Assembly (NCBI RefSeq): GCF_000381885.1
Contig: NZ_KB907212.1
Coordinates: 248,001-312,000, forward strand
From: Actinomadura atramentaria DSM 43919
GTDB taxonomy: Bacteria > Actinomycetota > Actinomycetes > Streptosporangiales > Streptosporangiaceae
DNA: 64,000 nucleotides
Direction of reading: 5' to 3'
Position 1 is the first letter of the stretch; every line of letters begins with the position of its first letter. This document shows positions 56,580 to 64,000 of this stretch, one piece after another. The notes under the pieces were generated by a model, which did not search any database, was not told the DNA's origin, and saw only the letters and a program-made list of their open reading frames with translations. The translations under genes and the position numbers were made by a program.

Positions 56580-57389
56580 TCACGCCTCCCGGAGGACTTC
56601 CACCGGATCGCCGACGACCAGCCGGCCCAGCACGCGCGGGACCGCGTTCTGCCCGAACCGGATCTCCTGGTCCGCCAGCCGGTACTTGGCGAGCGTCCGC
56701 AGCGGCTCGCGGCCCCGCTCGGCCGTCCGCTGGTCCGTCGTGGTGATCACGCAGCGGGCGGACGGCTTGACGATCTCGATCTCCGCCGCGTCCGGGCCCG
56801 CGCCGATCCGCAGCCGCCGCACGCCGTCCTCGCCGTACGGGCCGAGGCCCGCCAGCACGATGCTCGGGCGGAACCGGTTCATCGGCAGCGGCTCGTCGAG
56901 CCGGGCGTTCAGGTCCGCCAGCGACTCCTCGGAGATCACCAGCAGCGGGTAGCCGTCCGCGAACATCACCTCGCCGCCGCCCACGGACGTCGAGCGGCTG
57001 CCGGTGAACCGGACCAGGCGGCAGTCCAGGCCGAGCGCCGCCCCGAACCAGCGCGCGGCCTCGTCGCCCTGGTCGACGCCCGCGCAGTGGCTGGCGTGGA
57101 CGCGGACGTCCAGGACCGGCCCGTTCGCGACCGCCTTGTGGAGCAGCGGCGCGGGCGCGTCCGGCGCGGCGAGCCGCACCGCCAGCAGCTCGCCGTCGAA
57201 CTCCGGGCGCAGCAGCGCCATCCGCGTGCAGGTCCGCTGGGACAGGAACCGCCCGTCCGGGTCGACCAGCATGAACTCGCGGTCGAACCGGAGCCCGCGG
57301 GGCGTCAGGGCCGTCGCGGCCAGCGCCGTGCCGCCGCCGCTCTTGAGCGGGTAGACGTTCAGCGCGGCCAGCGTCGCGGAGATGGTCAC
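56580..57389 (-). CDS. MOSC-domain protein
   Basis: A 269-residue MOSC protein: an N-terminal MOSC_N beta-barrel (about 5-120, LNVYPLKSGGG, RGLRFDREFMLVDPDGRFLSQR) and the MOSC domain (about 125-265) with the conserved cysteine C213 in VKPSARCVITTTDQRT. The family includes mitochondrial mARC/YcbX-type molybdenum reductases and sulfur-carrier domains. The Cys and MOSC_N fit the YcbX-like reductase class, which detoxifies N-hydroxylated bases. Position behind purD-purB supports a link to base analogue detoxification, but this is inference. The GTG at 57389 has GGAGG seven bases upstream; last gene of the pur operon. Confidence 0.9.
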   Translation of the reverse strand: MTISATLAALNVYPLKSGGGTALAATALTPRGLRFDREFMLVDPDGRFLSQRTCTRMALLRPEFDGELLAVRLAAPDAPAPLLHKAVANGPVLDVRVHASHCAGVDQGDEAARWFGAALGLDCRLVRFTGSRSTSVGGGEVMFADGYPLLVISEESLADLNARLDEPLPMNRFRPSIVLAGLGPYGEDGVRRLRIGAGPDAAEIEIVKPSARCVITTTDQRTAERGREPLRTLAKYRLADQEIRFGQNAVPRVLGRLVVGDPVEVLREA

Positions 57390-57417
57390 GGGCGGGCCTC
57401 CTGCCCCCTCGGAAGCG

Positions 57418-58728
<1,311 letters not shown>

Positions 58729-58775
58729 GCCTCGATTGTCCCAGGTGGATCGGGATGCTGCGGCCGGGGCTTGTT

Positions 58776-60026
58776 TCAGCCCGCGGCTGCGGCCTTCGCG
58801 GCGATGTCGGTGCGGAAGTGCGCGCCGCGCAGCCGGATGCGGCCCGCCGCCGCGTACGCCGCCGCGCGCGCCGCCGCCACGTCCGGGCCGGTGCCGACCA
58901 CGCTGAGGACGCGGCCGCCGCTCGTCACCGGGACGCCGTCGCCGTCCAGGCTCGTCCCGGCGTGCAGCACGTACGCGCCGCCGACCGCCTCCGCCTCGGG
59001 GATTCCGGCGACCGGGTCGCCCTTCACCGGCGCGGCCGGGTAGCCCTCCGCCGCGACGACGACCGTCACCGCCGCGCCCGGGTGCCACGCCAGCTCGACC
59101 GCCGGGTCCAGCCCGCCGAGCGCGCACGCGTGCAGCAGCCCGCCGAGCGGCGTCGCGAGCCGGTCCAGGACGACCTGCGTCTCCGGGTCGCCGAAGCGCG
59201 CGTTGAACTCCACGACCCGCACGCCGCCCGACGTCAGCGCCAGACCCGCGTACAGCACGCCGACGTACGGGAGGCCGCGCGAGCGCAGCTCGTCCAGCGC
59301 GGGCTGCACGACCGTGGCCATGACCTCGTCCACCAGCCCGGCGGGCGCCCAGGTCAGCGGGGTGTACGCGCCCATGCCGCCGGTGTTGGGGCCTTCGTCG
59401 CCGTCCAGCGCGCGCTTGAAGTCCTGCGCGGGCAGCAGCGGGACGGCGTGGACGCCGTCGCACAGCGCGAACAGCGACACCTCCGGGCCGTCCAGGTACT
59501 CCTCGACCACGACGCGGTCGCACGCGGCGGCGTGCGCCAGCGCGGCGTCGCGGTCCTCGGTGACGACGACGCCCTTGCCCGCGGCGAGTCCGTCGTCCTT
59601 CACGACGTACGGCGGGCCGTAGGCGTCCAGCGCCGCCTCGACGTCGACCATCGACTCGCACACCTGCGCGTCGGCGGTCGGGACGCCCGCGGCGCGCATG
59701 ATCTCCTTCGCGAACGCCTTGGACGCCTCGATCTGCGCGGCCGCCGCGTCCGGGCCGAAGCACGCGATGCCCGCCGCGCGCAGCGCGTCGCCGACGCCCG
59801 CGACGAGGACGGCCTCCGGCCCGACGACGACCAGGTCGGTGCGCAGCCGCTCGGCCAGCTCCACGACGGCGTTCGGATCGGTCGGGTCGACCTGGTGGTT
59901 GACCGCGACCGCGGCCGTCCCCGGGTTGCCCGGCCCGCAGTGCAGGTCGGTGACGGAGGGGTCGCGGTGCAGGGCGCGGGCGAGCGCGTGCTCGCGGCCA
60001 CCCGATCCAAGGACGAGTACTCGCAC
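58776..60026 (-). CDS. purD: phosphoribosylamine-glycine ligase
   Basis: A 416-residue ATP-grasp ligase catalysing the second step of purine synthesis (phosphoribosylamine plus glycine to GAR). It has VLVLGSGGREHALARAL (residues 3-19), VVKDDGLAAGKGVVV (ATP-binding), GPNTGGMGAYTP and NARFGDPETQVVL, all family hallmarks. GTG 60026 appears leaderless: TAAGCT, a TANNNT -10, ends eight bases upstream, and there is no ribosome site. First gene of the purD-purB-MOSC operon, divergent from corA. An in-frame start at 60110 would add Arg-rich residues and is rejected. Confidence 0.96.
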   Translation of the reverse strand: MRVLVLGSGGREHALARALHRDPSVTDLHCGPGNPGTAAVAVNHQVDPTDPNAVVELAERLRTDLVVVGPEAVLVAGVGDALRAAGIACFGPDAAAAQIEASKAFAKEIMRAAGVPTADAQVCESMVDVEAALDAYGPPYVVKDDGLAAGKGVVVTEDRDAALAHAAACDRVVVEEYLDGPEVSLFALCDGVHAVPLLPAQDFKRALDGDEGPNTGGMGAYTPLTWAPAGLVDEVMATVVQPALDELRSRGLPYVGVLYAGLALTSGGVRVVEFNARFGDPETQVVLDRLATPLGGLLHACALGGLDPAVELAWHPGAAVTVVVAAEGYPAAPVKGDPVAGIPEAEAVGGAYVLHAGTSLDGDGVPVTSGGRVLSVVGTGPDVAAARAAAYAAAGRIRLRGAHFRTDIAAKAAAAG

Positions 60027-60311
60027 GATCGCGCAGCTTACCGAGTGCGCGCCGCGCGACGCCCCGCGACCGCTTCGCGCGCGGTCGCCCCGGCGGCCGG
60101 TCCGGTTCACCGGATCGGCCGCCCGGAAGAGGCCGGACGATCCGCCCGTTGTCGGCGGCGTCTCAAATGTCGGCTGGTAGGCTTCGCTGGGTCATTGACA
60201 CCCGCCCGCGTTCGCCGGGCGGGCTCCGCGACTCTGGGTCATCGCGCGGTGACGGAATCCCGTCCCCGATGGCCGCGGCCCGATGTGAGCGGGTGGAAGG
60301 AGGTGGTCGGG
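60027..60311 (+). promoter_or_regulatory. purD/corA divergent region with corA promoter and leader hairpin
   Basis: On the plus strand TGGTAGGCT (60175-60183) fits an extended -10 (TG-N-TANNNT) with no clear -35, placing a start near 60190. A strong hairpin CCCGCCCG-CGTTCGC-CGGGCGGG (60201-60223) sits at the start of this leader. On the minus strand TAAGCT (60039-60034) serves purD. No gene is seen before 60312. Confidence 0.5.
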
Positions 60312-60434
60312 ATGAGTCCTGGTGATACGTGCAGTTCGCCGGAGAACCCTCACAGTCCGAACGGGACTGACGTCCGACCGACCGCCCTCACCCGGCGTCC
60401 GGCCGCCCCCCTCCACGCGCGCTCCCTCGCCTGA
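60312..60434 (+). CDS. 40-residue Pro-rich leader ORF of corA
   Basis: The ATG at 60312 has AAGGAGG eight bases upstream, the best ribosome site for kilobases around. The 40-residue product begins MSPGDTCSSPENP and contains seven prolines. The first half uses codons that are rare in this genome (three AGT, two CCT, GGT, GAT, ACT), unlike the surrounding genes. The stop codon lies in the loop of the large hairpin 60396-60471, and corA starts 51 bases later. This arrangement resembles leader peptides of bacterial Mg2+ transporter genes (proline-rich mgtL, and corL before Salmonella corA), but I know of no described counterpart in actinomycetes. Confidence 0.5.
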   Translation: MSPGDTCSSPENPHSPNGTDVRPTALTRRPAAPLHARSLA

Positions 60435-60471
60435 CCCGGGCCGAGCGCGCCTGGACGCGTGCGGCCGGACG
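60396..60471 (+). promoter_or_regulatory. large hairpin between leader ORF and corA
   Basis: The outer stem CGTCCGGCCG (60396-60405) / CGGCCGGACG (60462-60471) is a perfect 10-bp match. The inner stem GCGCGCTC (60417-60424) / GAGCGCGC (60443-60450) is a perfect 8-bp match. The loop contains the leader TGA (60432-60434), and the base ends two bases before the TAGGAG ribosome site of corA. Confidence 0.65.
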
Positions 60472-60485
60472 GTTAGGAGCACCCG

Positions 60486-61583
60486 ATGGCCATGACGCGA
60501 GTCCGCCCCGGTCGCGCCACCAAGGCGCTGTTCAAGCCGCGCAGCAGGCCCGGCCAGGCGTCGCCCGCCGCCCGCGGCAGCGCGGTGATCGACTGGGCCG
60601 CCTACATCGACGGGCACCGGGTCTGCACCGACTCGGTCGCCGACGCGGTCCGCCTCATCCGCGACGGCCGCCTCGACGCGGGCGGCGAGGAGAGCGCCGG
60701 GTTCGTCTGGGTCGGGCTGCACGAGCCGTCCGCCGACGAGCTGACCGCGCTCGCGGACGTGTTCGGCCTGCACCCGCTCGCCGTCGAGGACGCCGTCCAC
60801 GCCCACCAGCGGCCCAAGCTGGAGCGCTACGGCGACACGCAGTTCTTCGTGATGAAGACCGTGGGCTACGTGCGCCGCCCGCCGGAGGACGCCGAGGTCG
60901 TCGAGACCGGCGAGCTGATGGCGTTCTGCGGTCCCGACTTCGTCGTGACGGTCCGGCACGGGGAGCACGGCGAGCTCGGCACCGTCCGCGAGCAGCTCGA
61001 GCAGCGGCCCGAACGGCTCGCGCTCGGCCCGGCCGCCGTCCTGCACGCCGTCGCGGACCGCGTCGTGGACGGGTACGTCAACGTCGCGGACGCCGTCCAG
61101 GAGGACATCGACGAGGTCGAGGAGGCCGTCTTCTCGCCCGAGCGCACCGACGAGGCCCGCCGCATCTACCGCCTCAAGCGCGAGGTCATCCAGCTCAAGC
61201 GCGCGGTCGGGCCCCTCGCCGGGCCGCTGCGCAACCTCACCGGGCGGCGGTTCATCCCCGAGGACATCAAGGAGTACCTGCGCGACGTCGAGGACCACCT
61301 GACCCGCGTCCGCGAGCAGGTCGAGTCCTACGACGAGCTGCTCAACCCGATCCTCCAGGCGCACATGACCCAGGTGACGGTCGCCGACAACCAGGACATG
61401 CGCAAGATCTCCGCGTGGGGCGCGATCTTCATGGTCCCGACCGCCATCGCCGGGATCTACGGCATGAACTTCGACCACATGCCCGAGACGCGCTGGCAGT
61501 ACGGCTATCCGCTGATCCTCGGCGTCATCGCGGCGGTCTGCCTCGCCCTGTACCGGGGCTTCCGCCGCAACGGCTGGTTGTAA
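60486..61583 (+). CDS. corA: CorA-family Mg2+/Co2+ transporter
   Basis: A 365-residue CorA-type divalent cation channel (pentamer, inner membrane). The long N-terminal cytosolic alpha/beta domain and the stalk helix (ending HMTQVTVADNQDMRKISAWGAIFMVP) lead to TM1 with the signature G326-M327-N328 (IYGMNFDHMPE). TM2 is YPLILGVIAAVCLALYRGF, and the basic C-terminus (RRNGWL) is typical. The ATG at 60486 has AGGAG six bases upstream. It is preceded by a leader ORF and a hairpin likely to regulate it, probably in response to Mg2+. It is convergent with the DHFR-like gene, with GCGGAGATCTCCGC (61604-61617) in the spacer. Confidence 0.94.
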   Translation: MAMTRVRPGRATKALFKPRSRPGQASPAARGSAVIDWAAYIDGHRVCTDSVADAVRLIRDGRLDAGGEESAGFVWVGLHEPSADELTALADVFGLHPLAVEDAVHAHQRPKLERYGDTQFFVMKTVGYVRRPPEDAEVVETGELMAFCGPDFVVTVRHGEHGELGTVREQLEQRPERLALGPAAVLHAVADRVVDGYVNVADAVQEDIDEVEEAVFSPERTDEARRIYRLKREVIQLKRAVGPLAGPLRNLTGRRFIPEDIKEYLRDVEDHLTRVREQVESYDELLNPILQAHMTQVTVADNQDMRKISAWGAIFMVPTAIAGIYGMNFDHMPETRWQYGYPLILGVIAAVCLALYRGFRRNGWL

Positions 61584-61649
61584 CGCCCGTCGCAGTCCAG
61601 GCCGCGGAGATCTCCGCCGCGTGGTCGCCGTTCTGGTCCGCGCCTCCGC

Positions 61650-62234
61650 TCAGCACGACGTGTACCAGGTGACGCGGACGCCCGTGTCGAACGTGTGCGT
61701 GCGGTCCGGCGTGAATCGCGTCGGGGCGAACGGGCCGTCGAACAGCGGGACGCCGCCGCCCGCCACCACCGGGTACCGCTTGACCACCAGGCGGTCGATC
61801 TCGGGAAGCAGCGTCCCGGCCAGCTTCCCGCCGCCGCACAGCCAGATGTCCAGGCCCTCCTCCCTCTTGAGGTCGCGGACGAACGCGAGCGGGTCCGCGT
61901 CCACGACGGTGACGGCCGGGTCGTCGGCGCGGCCGAGCGTCGTGGAGACGACGTACTGGCGCAGGTGCGCGTACGGGCTGGCGGGGCTGTCCGGCACCGG
62001 GCGGTAGGTGCCGAGGCCCATGAGCACCGTGTCGAACGCCTGGGCGGGAGCGTCCGCCAGACCGAGGTGCGGGCGGGCGAAGGTCGGGATGGTGTCGGGG
62101 AACTCGGCGGCCAGCCAGGCGTGGTAGTCGGCGAGCTGCTGGCCCTCGCCCTGGGGGAAGAAGTCGAACTCCCCGCCGGGGCCGGCGATGTAGCCGTCGA
62201 GGGAGGCGCCGATGTAGTAGACGAGGTCGCGCAT
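61650..62234 (-). CDS. dihydrofolate reductase-family (RibD C-like) protein
   Basis: A 194-residue protein of the DHFR/RibD C-terminal superfamily (YwjB/YyaP-like): MRDLVYYIGASLDGYIAGPGGEFDFF, VLMGLGTYRPVP, DIWLCGGGKLAGTLLPEIDRLVVKRYPVVAGGGVPLF. The GGG motif binds NAD(P)H. These proteins reduce small ketones or pterin/flavin-like compounds and are not the essential DHFR. GGAG lies seven bases before the ATG at 62234. Divergent from a TetR gene with a repeat operator between them, so it is probably induced by a ligand of that regulator. Confidence 0.92.
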   Translation of the reverse strand: MRDLVYYIGASLDGYIAGPGGEFDFFPQGEGQQLADYHAWLAAEFPDTIPTFARPHLGLADAPAQAFDTVLMGLGTYRPVPDSPASPYAHLRQYVVSTTLGRADDPAVTVVDADPLAFVRDLKREEGLDIWLCGGGKLAGTLLPEIDRLVVKRYPVVAGGGVPLFDGPFAPTRFTPDRTHTFDTGVRVTWYTSC

Positions 62235-62249
62235 GTAATAACTCCGCTC

Positions 62250-62287
62250 GTAGTACTCTGGTTGAAGTGGTTTGACCGTAGTACTAC
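62250..62287. promoter_or_regulatory. repeat operator between DHFR-like and TetR genes
   Basis: GTAGTACT occurs at 62250-62257 and again at 62278-62285, the second as the perfect palindrome GTAGTACTAC (62278-62287), 28 bp apart on the same helix face class. The AT-rich spacer contrasts with the GC-rich genes. This is likely the binding site of the divergent TetR protein. Confidence 0.65.
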
Positions 62288-62303
62288 ATCTGGAGTGGTG
62301 TCA

Positions 62304-62876
62304 ATGCGGAGCAATCCCGAGCGGCGCGCGGCGCTGGTGGACGCGGCCATCGAAGTGCTGGCCGGACAGGGTGCGCGCGGGCTGACGTTCCGGTCCGTGG
62401 ACCAGCGCGCCGGCGTCCCCGCGGGCACGGCGTCGAACTACTTCGCCAGCCGCGACGACCTGCTCACGCAGGCCGGCGCGCGCGTCTACGAACGCCTCGT
62501 GCCGGACGAGGGCGTCCTGGAGCGCAACCGCGCCGGGACGACCGCCGAGGACTTCCTCGCGGGCGTGCGCGAGACCGTCGCCCGCGTCACCGCGTTCCCC
62601 ACCGGGCACCTGGCGCTGCTCGAACTCCGCCTGGAGGCCACCCGCAACCCGGCGCTGCGGGCGGTCCTGACCGAGCGCATCCGCGCGGACATGGACTTCA
62701 ACGTGGCGCACCACCGCGCGTCCGGCCTGCCCGGCGACGACGTGGCGGTGCGGCTCGTCCAGCTCGCGATCGGCGCGCTGATCACCGAGCAGCTCACGCT
62801 GCCCGACCTGGTCCCCGACGAGGAGCGCGACGTGCTCGTGACCGAGGCCGTCCGCCGTCTCGTCGGTGACGGGTGA
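62304..62876 (+). CDS. TetR-family transcriptional regulator
   Basis: A 190-residue TetR repressor. HTH: ERRAALVDAAIEVLAGQGARGLTFRSVDQRAGVPAGTASNYFASRDDLLTQAG (about 5-58), followed by an all-helical ligand domain. GGAGTGG lies eight bases before the ATG at 62304. Divergent from the DHFR-like reductase, which it probably represses, through the GTAGTACT repeats between them. The ligand is unknown; an electrophile or a small-molecule substrate of the reductase is a reasonable guess. Confidence 0.92.
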   Translation: MRSNPERRAALVDAAIEVLAGQGARGLTFRSVDQRAGVPAGTASNYFASRDDLLTQAGARVYERLVPDEGVLERNRAGTTAEDFLAGVRETVARVTAFPTGHLALLELRLEATRNPALRAVLTERIRADMDFNVAHHRASGLPGDDVAVRLVQLAIGALITEQLTLPDLVPDEERDVLVTEAVRRLVGDG

Positions 62877-62965
62877 GGCGTCGGCGCGCGGGAAACCGGG
62901 CGGGGAGGGGCGGCAGTTCTCTGCGCGGGGGCTACCGGTACCGCGCCGGACGGGTCAACGCCGGG

Positions 62966-63895
62966 TCAGCTCGGGACGGGGACGGGGACGGGGACGCGGG
63001 CGGGGGCCGGGAGCGGCAGGCCGCGGGCGGTCAGGACCGCGCGGAGCCGGTCGGGGTAGTCGGTGACGATCGCGTCCGCGCCGAGCGCGGTGTAGTAGTG
63101 CATCGCGGTCGGGTCGTTGACCGTCCACACCACGACGGGCAGGCCGAGTGCGTGCGCGTCCTCGATCAGCGAGCGGCCCGCGAGCCGCCGTTCGGGGGAC
63201 AGGGCCGTCGCGCCGATGGACAGCGCCGCGCCCACCGGGTCCTCCGGCGGGAGGCCCGCGAGCCACGCGGTGCCGGGCGCGAGCGTCTTGCGCTCGATCA
63301 GCGCGACGCGGCCGAGCCCCGGCGCGTGCCGGGCCGCCGCCGCGAGGACGCGCCAGTCGAACGCGAGCAGGCGGCTGCGCCCGGTCAGGCCGTGGGCGTC
63401 GAGAACCGCCGCGACGTCGACGGTCAGGCGCTCCACCCGCGCGTCCGGCCACGACGGGTCCGTCTTCAGCTCGACCGCCAGCTTCACGGGCGCGGCCGGG
63501 CCGATCAGCGCGCACGCCTCCGCGAGCGTCGGCAGCCCCGTGCCGGGCGCGGGCCGCTGCGTCAGCACGAACGGGTCGTCGTCCGACGTCGGCCGCCGCA
63601 GCCCCGCGTCCAGCGTCCGCACCTGCGCGAGCGTCAGCTCCCCGATGGCCCGCCCGACGTAGGGGAACAGCGGGTCGCCCGCCGTCGCCGGGGCGGTGTC
63701 GGCGACGTTCAGCGCGGACAGCACCTGGTCGTGGTTGAGGACGACGACGCCGTCGGCGGTGCGGCCGACGTCCAGTTCGAGCGCGTCGACGCCCAGCTCC
63801 AGCGCGTGCGCGAAGCCCGGCAGCGTGTTCTCCGGCCGCAGTCCGCGCGCGCCCCGGTGGCCATGAACCTCGACGGTCCCCCCGTGCAGAGTCAC
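62966..63895 (-). CDS. glycerophosphodiester phosphodiesterase
   Basis: A 309-residue GDPD with the TIM-barrel motifs VHGHRGARGLRPENTLPGF (catalytic H13, R14, E22), LELDVGRTADGVVVLNHD (metal ligands, second histidine) and ELKTDPSW. It hydrolyses glycerophosphodiesters to glycerol-3-phosphate. No signal peptide is seen, so cytosolic. GTG 63895; no clear ribosome site. The protein ends in PVPVPVPS, a product of a GGGACG microsatellite at the 3' end of the gene. The 105 bases beyond 63895 hold no gene I can support. Confidence 0.92.
   Translation of the reverse strand: MTLHGGTVEVHGHRGARGLRPENTLPGFAHALELGVDALELDVGRTADGVVVLNHDQVLSALNVADTAPATAGDPLFPYVGRAIGELTLAQVRTLDAGLRRPTSDDDPFVLTQRPAPGTGLPTLAEACALIGPAAPVKLAVELKTDPSWPDARVERLTVDVAAVLDAHGLTGRSRLLAFDWRVLAAAARHAPGLGRVALIERKTLAPGTAWLAGLPPEDPVGAALSIGATALSPERRLAGRSLIEDAHALGLPVVVWTVNDPTAMHYYTALGADAIVTDYPDRLRAVLTARGLPLPAPARVPVPVPVPS
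62973..62996 (+). repeat. hexanucleotide microsatellite (GGGACG x4)
   Basis: Four perfect tandem GGGACG units in the last codons of the GDPD gene, reading Pro-Val repeats on the coding strand. The six-base unit preserves frame, so the C-terminus can vary in length without affecting the stop. Confidence 0.85.
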
Positions 63896-64000
63896 GGCCG
63901 AACGCTACCGCCCGCGTACGAATGCAAACCGGCCGATGGGCGAGAACCCTGTGAACGCTCCCGGGTGAGAAGAGTCACGCCGGGGTCAGCGGACGCGCCC

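Noticed and set aside
62940..63066. Plus-strand ORF 62866-63066 of Gly/Arg repeats
   Set aside because: It is antisense to the GDPD 3' end and is created by the GGGACG microsatellite.

Overview
The window is about 72% GC, uses many GTG/TTG starts and several apparently leaderless mRNAs, and carries an expanded PknG-GlnX-GlnH locus. These point to a high-GC actinomycete. A Thermomonosporaceae/Actinomadura-like chromosome is my best guess, from gene content only. I see no rRNA, tRNA, CRISPR array, insertion sequence or prophage, so this looks like ordinary chromosome with some poorly characterised islands.

Layout. 1-9.8 kb: a truncated molybdopterin oxidoreductase, a monofunctional catalase, a short-chain dehydrogenase divergent from an HxlR regulator, a GH1 beta-glucosidase divergent from a TetR regulator, a LURP-one-like protein, an MBL-fold hydrolase and an orphan histidine kinase. 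10-16.3 kb: a diiron ferritin-like protein, a long structured leader in front of an RlpA-like wall protein, an alpha/beta hydrolase, a YkvA protein, an IclR regulator and a repeat-rich membrane-anchored protein. 16.5-21.6 kb: a fatty-acyl-AMP ligase followed by an MMPL exporter. 21.8-31.2 kb: recQ, a HAD phosphatase, a holin-like protein nested antisense in the 3' end of a giant helicase-like repeat protein, and two CNNM/CorC 'hemolysin' genes. 31.4-40.1 kb: a six-gene operon (coiled-coil protein, PknG-like kinase, vWA protein, zinc-ribbon/FHA protein, GlnX, GlnH), probably coupling extracellular amino-acid sensing to a cytosolic kinase. 40.1-46.3 kb: a STAS protein, an alkaline phosphatase behind an apparent PHO box, an acyltransferase, a lipoprotein, an NfeD-like/flotillin pair and an NrtR-type Nudix regulator. 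46.3-51.7 kb: a cluster of unrecognised, mostly membrane proteins with one frameshift and a tandem duplication. 51.8-64 kb: a hisC-like aminotransferase, a multidomain regulator, murA behind a translationally coupled 41-codon ORF, a purD-purB-MOSC operon, corA behind a leader ORF and long hairpin, a DHFR-like reductase with its TetR regulator, and a GDPD.

The most interesting non-textbook signals are the corA leader (40-codon proline-rich ORF whose stop codon lies in the loop of a large hairpin ending next to the corA ribosome site), the coupled ORF before murA, the kinase/FHA/vWA/GlnXH operon with three zinc-binding modules on the kinase, the fatty-acyl-AMP ligase/MMPL pair without a polyketide synthase, and the unrecognised 46-51 kb membrane cluster. 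All functional statements rest on reading motifs by eye. No database search was possible.
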